Shown: positions 41,310 through 49,903 of the stretch, piece after piece
Layout: every line of letters starts with the position of its first letter
Position numbering within the stretch: position 1 is the stretch's first letter
Assembly (NCBI GenBank): GCA_008638215.1
Contig: VTPN01000006.1
Coordinates: 1 to 50,646, forward strand
DNA length: 50,646 nucleotides
Direction of reading: 5' to 3'
Origin: Pelagibacteraceae bacterium
GTDB taxonomy: Bacteria; Pseudomonadota; Alphaproteobacteria; HIMB59
Made by a program: the position numbers and the translations under genes
The notes under the pieces: model-generated
What the model saw: the letters and a program-made list of their open reading frames with translations, nothing else
What the model was told of the DNA's origin: nothing
Databases searched by the model: none

Positions 41310-44076
41310 AGATAGTATTCTATTACCCAAGACTGAATTTTCTATGAAGGCTGATTTACCAAATAAAGAGCCTGCAATTCTTGAGAGGTGGCAAAAAAAT
41401 CATCTATATGAAAATTTAAGAAAAGAGTCCAAAGATAAGGAGAAATTTATTTTGCATGATGGCCCGCCTTATGCCAATGGTCATTTACATATGGGGCATG
41501 CTCTAAATAAAATTTTAAAAGACATCATTGTAAAATATCAACAATTATTAAATAAAAATTCAATCTATGTTCCTGGCTGGGATTGTCATGGCCTTCCAAT
41601 TGAATGGAAAATTGAAGAACAATATCGAGCCAAGAAAAAGAACAAAGACGATGTTCCAGTTTTAGAATTTCGCAAACAGTGTCGTGATTTTGCAAATAAT
41701 TGGATTGATATTCAAAAAAAAGAATTTCAACGATTAGGGGTAATAGGGGATTGGGAAAATCCCTATACAACAATGCACTTCCATGCCGAAGCTCAGATCG
41801 TTCGGGAATTAGGAAAATTTTTAGAAAATGGTGGTATATATAAAGGTCATCGACCAGTTTTATGGTCAGTAGTTGAAAAAACTGCTCTTGCAGATGCCGA
41901 GGTTGAATATCAAGATCATAAATCAACTACCATTTACACCTGTTTTCCTATTATAAATCCTTCCAATCCGCAATTGTTAGATCATTCAATTGTCATTTGG
42001 ACCACTACTCCATGGACAATTCCTGGAAACCGCGCATTAGCTGTTCATCAAGACATCATCTATCAATCCATCTCAATTAATAAAAATGACAAGGATCGGA
42101 AGATTATTATTGCAAAAGATCTAATTGAAAATTTTATCAAAGAAAATGAAATTACTGAACACACTCTTAATTATGAGATAAAAGGCAAAGAGCTTATTGA
42201 TTTGAATTGTAAACATCCTCTGTTTGAATCGGGATATAATTTTACAGTGCCAGTCTTACATGGAGATTTTGTAACAACTGAACAAGGAACAGGTATTGTT
42301 CATATTTGTCCAGTTCATGGTATGGATGATTTTCTTTTGGGTAAACAACATAATCTAGAGCTCCCAATGACTATTGATGAGGGGGGGATTTACTATGAGC
42401 ATATTCCAATCTTTGCGGGTAAGCATATCTTTAAAGTAGATCAAGATGTATGCGATGAAATTAATCAATGTAATAATTTAATTTCTCAAGGTGTTCTAAT
42501 CCACAGCTATCCTCACTCATGGAGATCCAAAGCACCTCTTGTTTATAAAAATACCTCTCAATGGTTTATTTCTATGGAAAAAAATGAATTAAGAAAAAAA
42601 GCAATAGAAGCAATTAACCAAACTGACTTTTTTCCTAAACAGGGGCAAAACCGACTTAGAACGATGATTCAAGATAGACCTGATTGGTGTGTGTCCAGAC
42701 AACGTGTATGGGGCGTTCCTTTGCCAATCTTTGTAAATAAAAAAACGGGCGAACCATTAAGAGATAATAAAGTAATTGAACGTATTGCCTCTATTTATGA
42801 GCAAGAAGGAGGAGATGCTTGGTTTAATTCTGAACCCTCCAGATTCTTATCTCCAGATTACGATTCAAATGACTATGAGCAAGTTAAAGATGTTGTCGAG
42901 GTTTGGTTTGATAGTGGTTCCACTCACTCTTATGTTTTAGAAGCGAGAGAAGATTTACAATGGCCAGCATCAATGTACCTTGAAGGATCTGACCAACATC
43001 GAGGTTGGTTCCATTCTTCCTTATTGGAGTCTTGCGGAACAAGAGGAAAGGCACCCTTTGAAAGCATTCTCTCTCATGGCTTTGTTGTAGACGGCAAAGG
43101 TAGAAAAATGTCAAAATCTATAGGAAATGTCATTTCGCCAGATGAAATTATTAACAAATATGGCGCAGATATTTTAAGAATTTGGGTTGTGGCTTCTGAT
43201 TATTCTGAAGATCTGAAAATTGATAATCAAATTATTAATTACCAAATAGACTCCTACAGAAAAATTAGAAATACGATTAGATTTCTATTAGGTAATTTAA
43301 ATTATTTCTCCATTAGTGACTCCGTTGAATTAGATCAAATGCCAGATTTAGAGAAATATATATTGAATAAAATCTCATTGATGAATACCGAATTAAAGAT
43401 GCTTGTTAAAAAACATGATTATCACGGTGTTTATGTAAAATTATTGAATTTTTGTACTTTGGATTTATCAGCATTTTATTTTGATATCAGAAAAGACTCT
43501 CTTTATTGTGATGATAGAAATAGTCTCAAAAGAAGATCTGTTTCAACTTGCCTTCATCTTTTATTTGATTTTTTATCAAAATGGTTTTCACCAATTATTT
43601 CTTTTACAAGTGAAGAGGCTTGGCAAACTAGACATCAAGATAATTCCTCTAGTATACTTTTGCAAGTAATCACAGAAAAAGATTTTATTTATCCCTATTC
43701 AAATTTAGAAAATACCTTTAGTGAGCTTAAAAGAGTTAGAAAATCAGTTACTGCAGCCTTAGAGATAAAAAGAAATGAAAAATTGATTGGATCAAGTTTA
43801 CAAGCAAAAGCTATAATCTATATTCCCTCTGATATCCAAAAGATATTATCAACATTAGATTTAGCTGAGATGTGCATTGTTAGTGAAATTGAAATAAGAG
43901 ATATTTCTGCAAAATCATCTTCAGCTATGAATTTTGAAGAAGAGGATATCTTTGTAGATATTTCTTTAGCCGAAGGAGATAAATGTCAAAGATGTTGGAT
44001 AATTTTACCAGAAGTAAAAGATAATCAAGATCATCTTTGCAATAGATGTGATAATGTTTGGAAATCTTTTCAATAA
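41299..44076 (+). CDS. ileS: Isoleucyl-tRNA synthetase
   Basis: Charges tRNA-Ile. 925 residues, bacterial type. The HIGH motif is HMGH at 64-67 in NGHLHMGH, KMSKS at 603-607 and the C-terminal zinc knuckle has four cysteines (CQRC at 896-899, then CNRC near 917-920), as in bacterial zinc-binding IleRS. The editing domain includes WTTTPWTIPGNRA. It overlaps ribF and lspA. Confidence 0.97.
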   Translation: MEIKDSILLPKTEFSMKADLPNKEPAILERWQKNHLYENLRKESKDKEKFILHDGPPYANGHLHMGHALNKILKDIIVKYQQLLNKNSIYVPGWDCHGLPIEWKIEEQYRAKKKNKDDVPVLEFRKQCRDFANNWIDIQKKEFQRLGVIGDWENPYTTMHFHAEAQIVRELGKFLENGGIYKGHRPVLWSVVEKTALADAEVEYQDHKSTTIYTCFPIINPSNPQLLDHSIVIWTTTPWTIPGNRALAVHQDIIYQSISINKNDKDRKIIIAKDLIENFIKENEITEHTLNYEIKGKELIDLNCKHPLFESGYNFTVPVLHGDFVTTEQGTGIVHICPVHGMDDFLLGKQHNLELPMTIDEGGIYYEHIPIFAGKHIFKVDQDVCDEINQCNNLISQGVLIHSYPHSWRSKAPLVYKNTSQWFISMEKNELRKKAIEAINQTDFFPKQGQNRLRTMIQDRPDWCVSRQRVWGVPLPIFVNKKTGEPLRDNKVIERIASIYEQEGGDAWFNSEPSRFLSPDYDSNDYEQVKDVVEVWFDSGSTHSYVLEAREDLQWPASMYLEGSDQHRGWFHSSLLESCGTRGKAPFESILSHGFVVDGKGRKMSKSIGNVISPDEIINKYGADILRIWVVASDYSEDLKIDNQIINYQIDSYRKIRNTIRFLLGNLNYFSISDSVELDQMPDLEKYILNKISLMNTELKMLVKKHDYHGVYVKLLNFCTLDLSAFYFDIRKDSLYCDDRNSLKRRSVSTCLHLLFDFLSKWFSPIISFTSEEAWQTRHQDNSSSILLQVITEKDFIYPYSNLENTFSELKRVRKSVTAALEIKRNEKLIGSSLQAKAIIYIPSDIQKILSTLDLAEMCIVSEIEIRDISAKSSSAMNFEEEDIFVDISLAEGDKCQRCWIILPEVKDNQDHLCNRCDNVWKSFQ

Positions 44077-44539
44077 TAAAACCAATTTAACTCTGCTTCT
44101 TCTTTCAATCTTTCTTTTGATTATCGATCAGGGTACAAAAGTGATTATTGTAAATAGATTTGATTTATATGAAAGTATTCCAATAGTTCCTTTTCTCAAT
44201 TTAACCTTTGTTGTCAATTATGGATTTGCTTTCGGTTTTTTAAACAATCCCTCTTTAAATCAAATTATTGTTAGTGTGGTAATCTTGTCCATTATTGTCT
44301 ACTTCCTATATTTATTGATCAAAACTCAAGATCAAATTTTTAAAATGTGTCTTGTACTTATCTTGTCAGGGGCTGTCGGTAATTTTATAGATAGAATTTT
44401 TAGAGGATATGTAGTTGATTTTATTGATATTTATGTATTTAACTATCATTGGCCGGCATTTAATATCGCTGATAGCTGTATAAGTGTAGGTTTTGTGATA
44501 CTTATATTTAATATTTTATTTTTGAATAAAAAAATATGA
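44054..44539 (+). CDS. lspA: Lipoprotein signal peptidase
   Basis: Cleaves prolipoproteins at the inner membrane. 161 residues with four membrane helices. Family motifs are NYGFAFGF (55-62), GNFIDR (109-114), and the two catalytic aspartates: Asp122 in VVDFID and Asp140 in FNIADS. The ATG at 44054 is preferred over an upstream GTG at 44048. It overlaps the ileS end by 23 bases and its stop overlaps the next ATG. Confidence 0.95.
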   Translation: MFGNLFNNKTNLTLLLLSIFLLIIDQGTKVIIVNRFDLYESIPIVPFLNLTFVVNYGFAFGFLNNPSLNQIIVSVVILSIIVYFLYLLIKTQDQIFKMCLVLILSGAVGNFIDRIFRGYVVDFIDIYVFNYHWPAFNIADSCISVGFVILIFNILFLNKKI

Positions 44540-44850
44540 AAAAAACCTTTTTATTTTTATTTCTTTTTAGCTTGATAATTGCTTGTCAAAGAGAAAAAGC
44601 TAATGAAATAGGTGTGGGTTATAATAAATCACTTATTATTCCACCAACGAATGATTTGCCTACGCCAGGTTCAAACCAAGAGGTAATTGAAAGTAGTCAA
44701 AGTTCAAATCCATTAGTTGACTCTATTCTCGCTCAGACAGAAGCCGATCAAGCAAATTCTTCAATTATCGATCAAATTGATCAAGAAAGCGGATACAAAA
44801 CTGATGAGAATTTTTTTCAATGGCTATTTAAAGGCAAAAGTAAAAGATAA
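44536..44850 (+). CDS. BamF-like (DUF3035) lipoprotein
   Basis: A 104-residue lipoprotein with signal sequence and lipobox LIIAC (Cys17). The mature part has SLIIPPTNDLPTPG, matching the IPP-x-LPxP motif of DUF3035, the alphaproteobacterial BamF family of the outer-membrane assembly machine. Position after lspA (ATGA overlap) fits that family. The rest is Ser/Gln-rich and low in conservation. Confidence 0.72.
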   Translation: MKKTFLFLFLFSLIIACQREKANEIGVGYNKSLIIPPTNDLPTPGSNQEVIESSQSSNPLVDSILAQTEADQANSSIIDQIDQESGYKTDENFFQWLFKGKSKR

Positions 44851-44874
44851 ATTTAATATTAATTTATTTATCAA

Positions 44875-46032
44875 ATGAAAATTAAAAATAATTTAAGTTC
44901 ATTAAAATTTACAAGAAAAAAAAATATTGATTATTCAATAGATGATTTTTTTAAAATTGAATTATTCAATCCAATTACCCAAAAAAACTACTTTTCTCAA
45001 TATGATTTCTCTATATTAAAAAAAAAGAAATATCGTGTTCATGTATTTGGCATGGGAGGGTCTTCTTTAAGTTCAAAACTACTAATGCAATTTCTGGCAC
45101 CAGAAAAAATTAATACTAAATTATTTATTTATGATAATCCGTCACCTATTCAATTAGAGTCTAATTTATCTAAGATTAATATATCAAAAAACGACTTATT
45201 TATTTTTATTTCTAAATCAGGAAATACAGTAGAAACCAAATTCTTTCTTCATTGGATTATACGATACTTAAAAAAGAAAAATATTAAAAATTATTTTGAA
45301 TATTTTTTATTTATTACTGAAAATAAAAAAAATTATTTAAATAATTTTGCTCTTAAAAATAAGATTAAGACTTTTGAACACGATCCTAACATTGGAGGTA
45401 GGTTTAGTATTTTCTCTATTACGGCACTTTTGCCTATTATTGCTCTAGGTTACTCTTTAGAAAGACTTCTTTATTCATTCAAAAAAGCTAAATCTCAAGT
45501 TCAAAAAAACCATAGTAAACTTGCTAATAATATTTTCTCTTCTCAAAATTATGAAAAAAATAAAAACCTGAATATTGTCATAGGTCTTAATTACCATGAT
45601 AGATTAAGAGTACTTAATGAATGGTATCGTCAAATTTTTGCTGAAAGTTTAGGTAAAAACAAAAAAGCAGTAAATTATATCAGTGCCTTTGGGTCTATTG
45701 ATCAGCACAGTCAATTCCAACTTTTTATTGATGGCCCGAGGGACAAACAATTTATTTTTTTTAAAATTAATAATTCTACAAAACCGATTAAATCTATAAA
45801 AGACCTTCTAATAGATCATAACCTTTTATCAACATTGGAAAAAGGGGCTATTAAAACTTTGGAACTGGAAAAATTTTTAGTTAATCAATTGATTATAGAT
45901 GAACACTTTGATGATTATGCATACCTCTTAATTTATTTGATTTTTGATATTTATTTAAGATCTAAAAATGAAAAAATCAATTTTTTAGATCAACCTGCAG
46001 TAGAAGTTTTGAAGAAGAATACAAGAGCATAA
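44875..46032 (+). CDS. pgi: Glucose-6-phosphate isomerase, short form
   Basis: Interconverts glucose 6-phosphate and fructose 6-phosphate. A 385-residue SIS-domain enzyme, shorter than the usual 420-550. Motifs: FGMGGSSLSSK (about 58-68), ISKSGNTVET (about 111-120), GGRFSIFS (about 172-179), and the catalytic segments NEWYRQIFAESLGK and FGSIDQHSQFQL. All core residues are present. The next gene, of non-ATG start, follows immediately. Confidence 0.88.
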   Translation: MKIKNNLSSLKFTRKKNIDYSIDDFFKIELFNPITQKNYFSQYDFSILKKKKYRVHVFGMGGSSLSSKLLMQFLAPEKINTKLFIYDNPSPIQLESNLSKINISKNDLFIFISKSGNTVETKFFLHWIIRYLKKKNIKNYFEYFLFITENKKNYLNNFALKNKIKTFEHDPNIGGRFSIFSITALLPIIALGYSLERLLYSFKKAKSQVQKNHSKLANNIFSSQNYEKNKNLNIVIGLNYHDRLRVLNEWYRQIFAESLGKNKKAVNYISAFGSIDQHSQFQLFIDGPRDKQFIFFKINNSTKPIKSIKDLLIDHNLLSTLEKGAIKTLELEKFLVNQLIIDEHFDDYAYLLIYLIFDIYLRSKNEKINFLDQPAVEVLKKNTRA

Positions 46033-46033
46033 T

Positions 46034-46327
46034 CTGATAAAAAAGTTAATTAAATTATTCAAGGCAAATTCTTTTTTTCATCTAATCAAAATTTTTATTG
46101 TATTTGCTTTAGCTGGCTCTCTATCTGTTGTTATTTCTGATCCAATTTTAAAGCTGATAAATTTAAATCAAATCATTACTTTTTATCCTCTTTATTTGGT
46201 TATTAGATTAATTGTTATTTTTCCCTTGTATCAGATATCATTAATTATTATCTCATTTTGTTTTGGAGAATATCAGTACTTTAAAAAATTTATGATTAAA
46301 TTTCTAAATTATTTTAGATTTGATTAA
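46034..46327 (+). CDS. DUF6787-like membrane protein with non-ATG start
   Basis: A 97-codon frame fills the space between pgi and the convergent rsmD exactly. It encodes a basic N-terminus (KKLIKLFKAN), two strong membrane helices with GSLSVVISDP between and FPLYQISLIIISFCFGEYQYF at the end, the pattern of DUF6787 proteins. There is no in-frame ATG, GTG or TTG before the first helix: candidates are CTG 46034 or ATA 46037. Start begins 2 bases after the pgi stop and the gene ends 1 base before rsmD. Function unknown. Confidence 0.68.
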   Translation: MIKKLIKLFKANSFFHLIKIFIVFALAGSLSVVISDPILKLINLNQIITFYPLYLVIRLIVIFPLYQISLIIISFCFGEYQYFKKFMIKFLNYFRFD

Positions 46328-46855
46328 TTATTTTCTTAAGAAGAGAATTTTTTTATTTTTATAATTTTTTGAAAAAATCAAATTTTCTGATGTAATATTT
46401 TGATTACACTCATAAATGACAAGGCAGTTATTTGAAAGTAATGGGAATATATTTTCTCTAAACAAATTAAAATCATAATTGTAAGGAGGATCCATGTATA
46501 TAATATTACAACTTTCAATTAACAAATTGCCATTTTGAAAGATATCAGTTTGATGAATTTCATAATTGTTATTAGGAATGCTCTTCAAAAATGTTTTAAG
46601 CGTATTAATATTTTGGCTTGATAAATCATTGAAAATAACTTTTTTTGCTCCTCTAGAGAGCGCCTCTAACCCTATAGAACCCGATCCACAAAATAAATCT
46701 CCAAAAATGCTTTTTTCTAATTCTACATCAAGATCTCTATTATGATGTATTAAGTTAAATACATCTTCTCTAATCCTAGAAAGGGTGGGTCTATAATCAT
46801 GATTTTTTAGAGTGGGGACAATTCTTCCTTTGAGAGTGCCACTAATTATTCTCAT
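46328..46855 (-). CDS. rsmD: 16S rRNA (guanine-N2)-methyltransferase
   Basis: Methylates G966 of 16S rRNA. 175 residues. The N-terminal MRIISGTLKGR is diagnostic, motif I is LFCGSGSIGLEALSRGA at about 54-70, and the catalytic MDPPYNYD is at about 119-126. The start overlaps the rluB end by 14 bases. Convergent with the DUF6787-like gene. Confidence 0.95.
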   Translation of the reverse strand: MRIISGTLKGRIVPTLKNHDYRPTLSRIREDVFNLIHHNRDLDVELEKSIFGDLFCGSGSIGLEALSRGAKKVIFNDLSSQNINTLKTFLKSIPNNNYEIHQTDIFQNGNLLIESCNIIYMDPPYNYDFNLFRENIFPLLSNNCLVIYECNQNITSENLIFSKNYKNKKILFLRK

Positions 46856-47528
46856 GAATTATCATTTCTTTGTATTTACCAAGAGGTATAGATTTCACTT
46901 TATACTGTCCAAAGGATATTCTTTTTAATCTTTCAACTTTTAAATTAAATATCTCACATATATTTCTAATTTCTCTATTTTTTCCCTCAGTTAATTCAAA
47001 CCTTAAAGTATGTTTATTTTTATTTGAAAAAGTTAATGAAACGTGAGGATTCTTATATATTTTTGCCGCATAAATCTTTTGATTTAGAGATTTGAGTTTT
47101 AAATTATTAAATGACCCAATTACATTGACCACATAGACTCTTTTAATATTAGATTTGGGGGACTCTAACTTTCTTTTATAAACTGTACTGTCAGTTAATA
47201 ATAATAACCCCTCAGAATTATAATCCAGTCTTCCAATATAATGATAATGATTTAATTTTTTTGGAAGATAATCATAAATTATTGTTCTATTTTTTTCATC
47301 GCTTCTTGATGTAATGCATCCTTTAGGCTTATGGAATAAAATTATGTTTATTTTTTTTTCGATTGGCTGATTTAGACTTATAATATCTGTACTTTGAATT
47401 ACTATATATGGTCTAGATTCAGTTTTGTTATTTAATAAGGCTTTTTTATTTTTAATTATTTCCTCAGCCTTTTTTCGTGAAATTTGAAATTTTTCAGAAA
47501 GTAATTTACTAAATGTTTTTTTTGACAT
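46842..47528 (-). CDS. rluB: 23S rRNA pseudouridine synthase, RsuA/RluB family
   Basis: Makes pseudouridine in rRNA. 228 residues with an N-terminal S4 domain (1-57) and the catalytic core containing Asp102 in GRLDYNSEG. The KGCITS and GKNREIRNI segments are family-specific. RluB, RluE and RsuA cannot be fully separated by eye. Starts: TTG 47537 or ATG 47528, the latter preferred. It overlaps the amidotransferase gene by 20 bases. Confidence 0.9.
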   Translation of the reverse strand: MSKKTFSKLLSEKFQISRKKAEEIIKNKKALLNNKTESRPYIVIQSTDIISLNQPIEKKINIILFHKPKGCITSRSDEKNRTIIYDYLPKKLNHYHYIGRLDYNSEGLLLLTDSTVYKRKLESPKSNIKRVYVVNVIGSFNNLKLKSLNQKIYAAKIYKNPHVSLTFSNKNKHTLRFELTEGKNREIRNICEIFNLKVERLKRISFGQYKVKSIPLGKYKEMIIHENN

Positions 47529-48216
47529 GGTTAACAAAATCTTGAATAAATTTTTTATCGAAATCAGTTATTAAAAATTCAGGGTGCCATTGCACCCCAA
47601 CACAATAGTAATGGTTCTCATGCTCAAATCCCTCTATAATTCCATCAGGGGCGATACCTGTAGCAATCAAGTTATTGCCTAGTTTATCTACTCCTTGATG
47701 ATGAGCGCTATTAATCAAAGTTTTTTTAGTATCAGTAAATTTTGCAAGACGAGAACCTTTGGGAAAAATAATTTCATGACTAGTTTCATTTCTTGGATTC
47801 GGCTGCTCATGCTCAATGCTTGATTGAATATCTTGAATTAACGATCCTCCAAAATATACATTTAATAATTGACACCCTCCACAAATTCCAAGGATTGGCT
47901 TATTTGTTGGAAGATATTGATCAATTAACTTCATTTCAAAATCTGTTCTTTCAGGAATTGTTTGAACTTTGTCTGAAGTGATTTTTTGACCATAAAAACT
48001 TGGATCAATATCAAAGTCACCGCCTGATATCATCATTCCATCTAAAATATCTAAATTTGGCAATGATTTTGTGATAGGCAAAATGATTGGGTGGCAGTCA
48101 TATATTTCAAGACATTCTACATAATGTCTTCGTAAAGCAAACCAGGGGTATTTCGAATAAGAGTTAACTTTCTCTTGGTAATCAGTTGTGATACCAATGA
48201 TAGGAGTTCTATTCAT
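47509..48216 (-). CDS. Class I glutamine amidotransferase (peptidase C26)
   Basis: A 235-residue gamma-glutamyl hydrolase/amidotransferase, PuuD-like. The nucleophile is Cys112 in GICGGCQLLN, with His and Glu in VQWHPEF near 215-218. SGGDFDIDPSFYG matches the family. It may hydrolyse gamma-glutamyl amides of amines; the acceptor is unknown. Its ATG is one base from the divergent tadA ATG. Confidence 0.92.
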   Translation of the reverse strand: MNRTPIIGITTDYQEKVNSYSKYPWFALRRHYVECLEIYDCHPIILPITKSLPNLDILDGMMISGGDFDIDPSFYGQKITSDKVQTIPERTDFEMKLIDQYLPTNKPILGICGGCQLLNVYFGGSLIQDIQSSIEHEQPNPRNETSHEIIFPKGSRLAKFTDTKKTLINSAHHQGVDKLGNNLIATGIAPDGIIEGFEHENHYYCVGVQWHPEFLITDFDKKFIQDFVNHVKKNI

Positions 48217-48217
48217 A

Positions 48218-48643
48218 ATGAAGACAGTAACAGATTTTCTCCAAGTTGTATTGAAGCAAAGTCATCAAGCCTTGAAAAAAAATGAAATCCCTGTCGGGGC
48301 AATCATTTATGATCCAAAAAAAATGATCTTGATTTCCCAAGCTCATAACAAGGAGCTCTCTTCAATGGATCCGACATCTCATGCAGAAATTTTATGTATT
48401 AGAAAGGCTTGTAAAAAATTGAATCAAAAAAGACTTGATGGATTTACAATGATTACTTACCTTGAACCGTGTGATATGTGTAAAGAAGTAATTAAATCTG
48501 CAAGGTTAAGTGAAGTTAAATTTATTTTTAGTAATCAAAATCCTTCAAGAAAAACAATAAAAAAAATTTCTTATGAAAAGCTAGCACTTGAAGAAGAAAA
48601 TTTGGTACAATTATTTTTTAAAAAAAAAAGAATTAAAAATTAG
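48218..48643 (+). CDS. tadA: tRNA adenosine deaminase (TadA-type)
   Basis: Zinc deaminase that makes inosine in tRNA-Arg anticodons. 141 residues. Zinc and catalytic residues: His55 and Glu57 in HAEILC, Cys85 and Cys88 in EPCDMC. The helix after the second cysteine (KEVIKSARL) differs from the usual AGAI, so the substrate assignment rests partly on the tadA-rluB-rsmD neighbourhood. A frame from 48188 overlapping the divergent gene is rejected; the ATG at 48218 is the start. The end overlaps purD by 11 bases. Confidence 0.87.
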   Translation: MKTVTDFLQVVLKQSHQALKKNEIPVGAIIYDPKKMILISQAHNKELSSMDPTSHAEILCIRKACKKLNQKRLDGFTMITYLEPCDMCKEVIKSARLSEVKFIFSNQNPSRKTIKKISYEKLALEEENLVQLFFKKKRIKN

Positions 48644-49895
48644 CCCCAATATCTTTTCGATAGTACTTATAATCCCAATTTATTTGTTGAGCAATTTGAT
48701 AAACTTTTTTTCGGCATTCCTCATAGGTAGTGTCCATAGCAACAAGAGATAAAACTCTTCCTCCGTTTGTTAAAATATTTTGACCGATTTTTTTTGTTGC
48801 GGCATGAAAAATATAAAACCGATCATCGTTGGAGAAATCATGTAAATTTTTAATAATTGTGTCTTTAGGGTAGTTATCTGGATAGCCAGATGTAGCAAGA
48901 ATTAAACAAATAGATTTTTTATCGTCAAAAAATTCAATATTAGCATATTCAAGATTTTTTGTAGCCACGGCATGCGCTAAAGATAAAAAATCTGAATTCA
49001 TTCTCATTGATATACTTTGTATTTCAGGATCACCAAACCGAGTATTATATTCTAGCAAATAAGGGTTATTGTTTTTATCCACCATAATTCCAAAAAATAA
49101 TACCCCTTGAAAGTCAATCTTGTCTTTACTAAGTCCAGAAATAGTTTTTTCAATTATCTCTGATTGAATTTTTTTCATAAGTTCCTCATTTAGTATAGGG
49201 GCGGGACTTATTGTTCCCATCCCACCAGTGTTGGGTCCAGTATCGTTATCACCAATCCTTTTATAATCTTGAGCAGAGCCAAAATTTAAGTAATTATTCC
49301 CATCAGTGAGGGTAAAGAAACTAAGCTCTTTCCCTTCTAAAAAATCTTCAATTATTACTTTATTATTTTCTTTATTAAAAATTTTCTCTTCGAAAATTTT
49401 ATAACAAGCATCAATTGCCTCTTGCCGATCAGAGCAAACAAAAACACCTTTTCCAGCCGCCAGTCCGTCATATTTAACTACAATGGAATCGCTTATTGAT
49501 TCTAAATACGTTTTGGCAGAGTCAAAGCTGATAAAGGTTTGAGAACGAGCTGTTGGAATACCATGAGATTGACAAAATTCTTTCATGAATTCTTTGGAAG
49601 ACTCTAGTTTTGCACCCTGTGCATCCGGTCCAAATACATGAAAATTAAGCTCTCTTAATTTACCTGCTAAATTTTCTGATAAGTAATTTTCTGGACCTAT
49701 AATAACAAGATCTGGTTTTATTTTTTGGCATTCTTCGATTATTTCATTTATGGAACTGATATTTTTGCACTCTGCGATTTGACTAATACCAAAGTTTCCA
49801 GGAAAACAATACAAATGCTCACATAAATATGATTTTTCAATTAATCGACACAAAGCATGTTCTCTCGCGCCCGAACCTATAACTATGACATTCAT
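48633..49895 (-). CDS. purD: Phosphoribosylamine-glycine ligase
   Basis: Second enzyme of purine synthesis (GAR synthetase). A 420-residue ATP-grasp protein. It begins with NVIVIGSGAREHAL, includes KYDGLAAGKGVFV (about 135-147), the DNDTGPNTGGMGTISPAP loop (about 219-236) and EYNTRFGDPE (about 286-295). Full length. Divergent from xseA across 8 bases. Confidence 0.96.
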   Translation of the reverse strand: MNVIVIGSGAREHALCRLIEKSYLCEHLYCFPGNFGISQIAECKNISSINEIIEECQKIKPDLVIIGPENYLSENLAGKLRELNFHVFGPDAQGAKLESSKEFMKEFCQSHGIPTARSQTFISFDSAKTYLESISDSIVVKYDGLAAGKGVFVCSDRQEAIDACYKIFEEKIFNKENNKVIIEDFLEGKELSFFTLTDGNNYLNFGSAQDYKRIGDNDTGPNTGGMGTISPAPILNEELMKKIQSEIIEKTISGLSKDKIDFQGVLFFGIMVDKNNNPYLLEYNTRFGDPEIQSISMRMNSDFLSLAHAVATKNLEYANIEFFDDKKSICLILATSGYPDNYPKDTIIKNLHDFSNDDRFYIFHAATKKIGQNILTNGGRVLSLVAMDTTYEECRKKVYQIAQQINWDYKYYRKDIGANF

Positions 49896-49903
49896 TTTAT
49901 TTT

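Noticed and set aside
41525-41926. 133-codon frame antisense to ileS
   Set aside because: It is a by-product of ileS codon use, with no ribosome site and no recognisable protein pattern.
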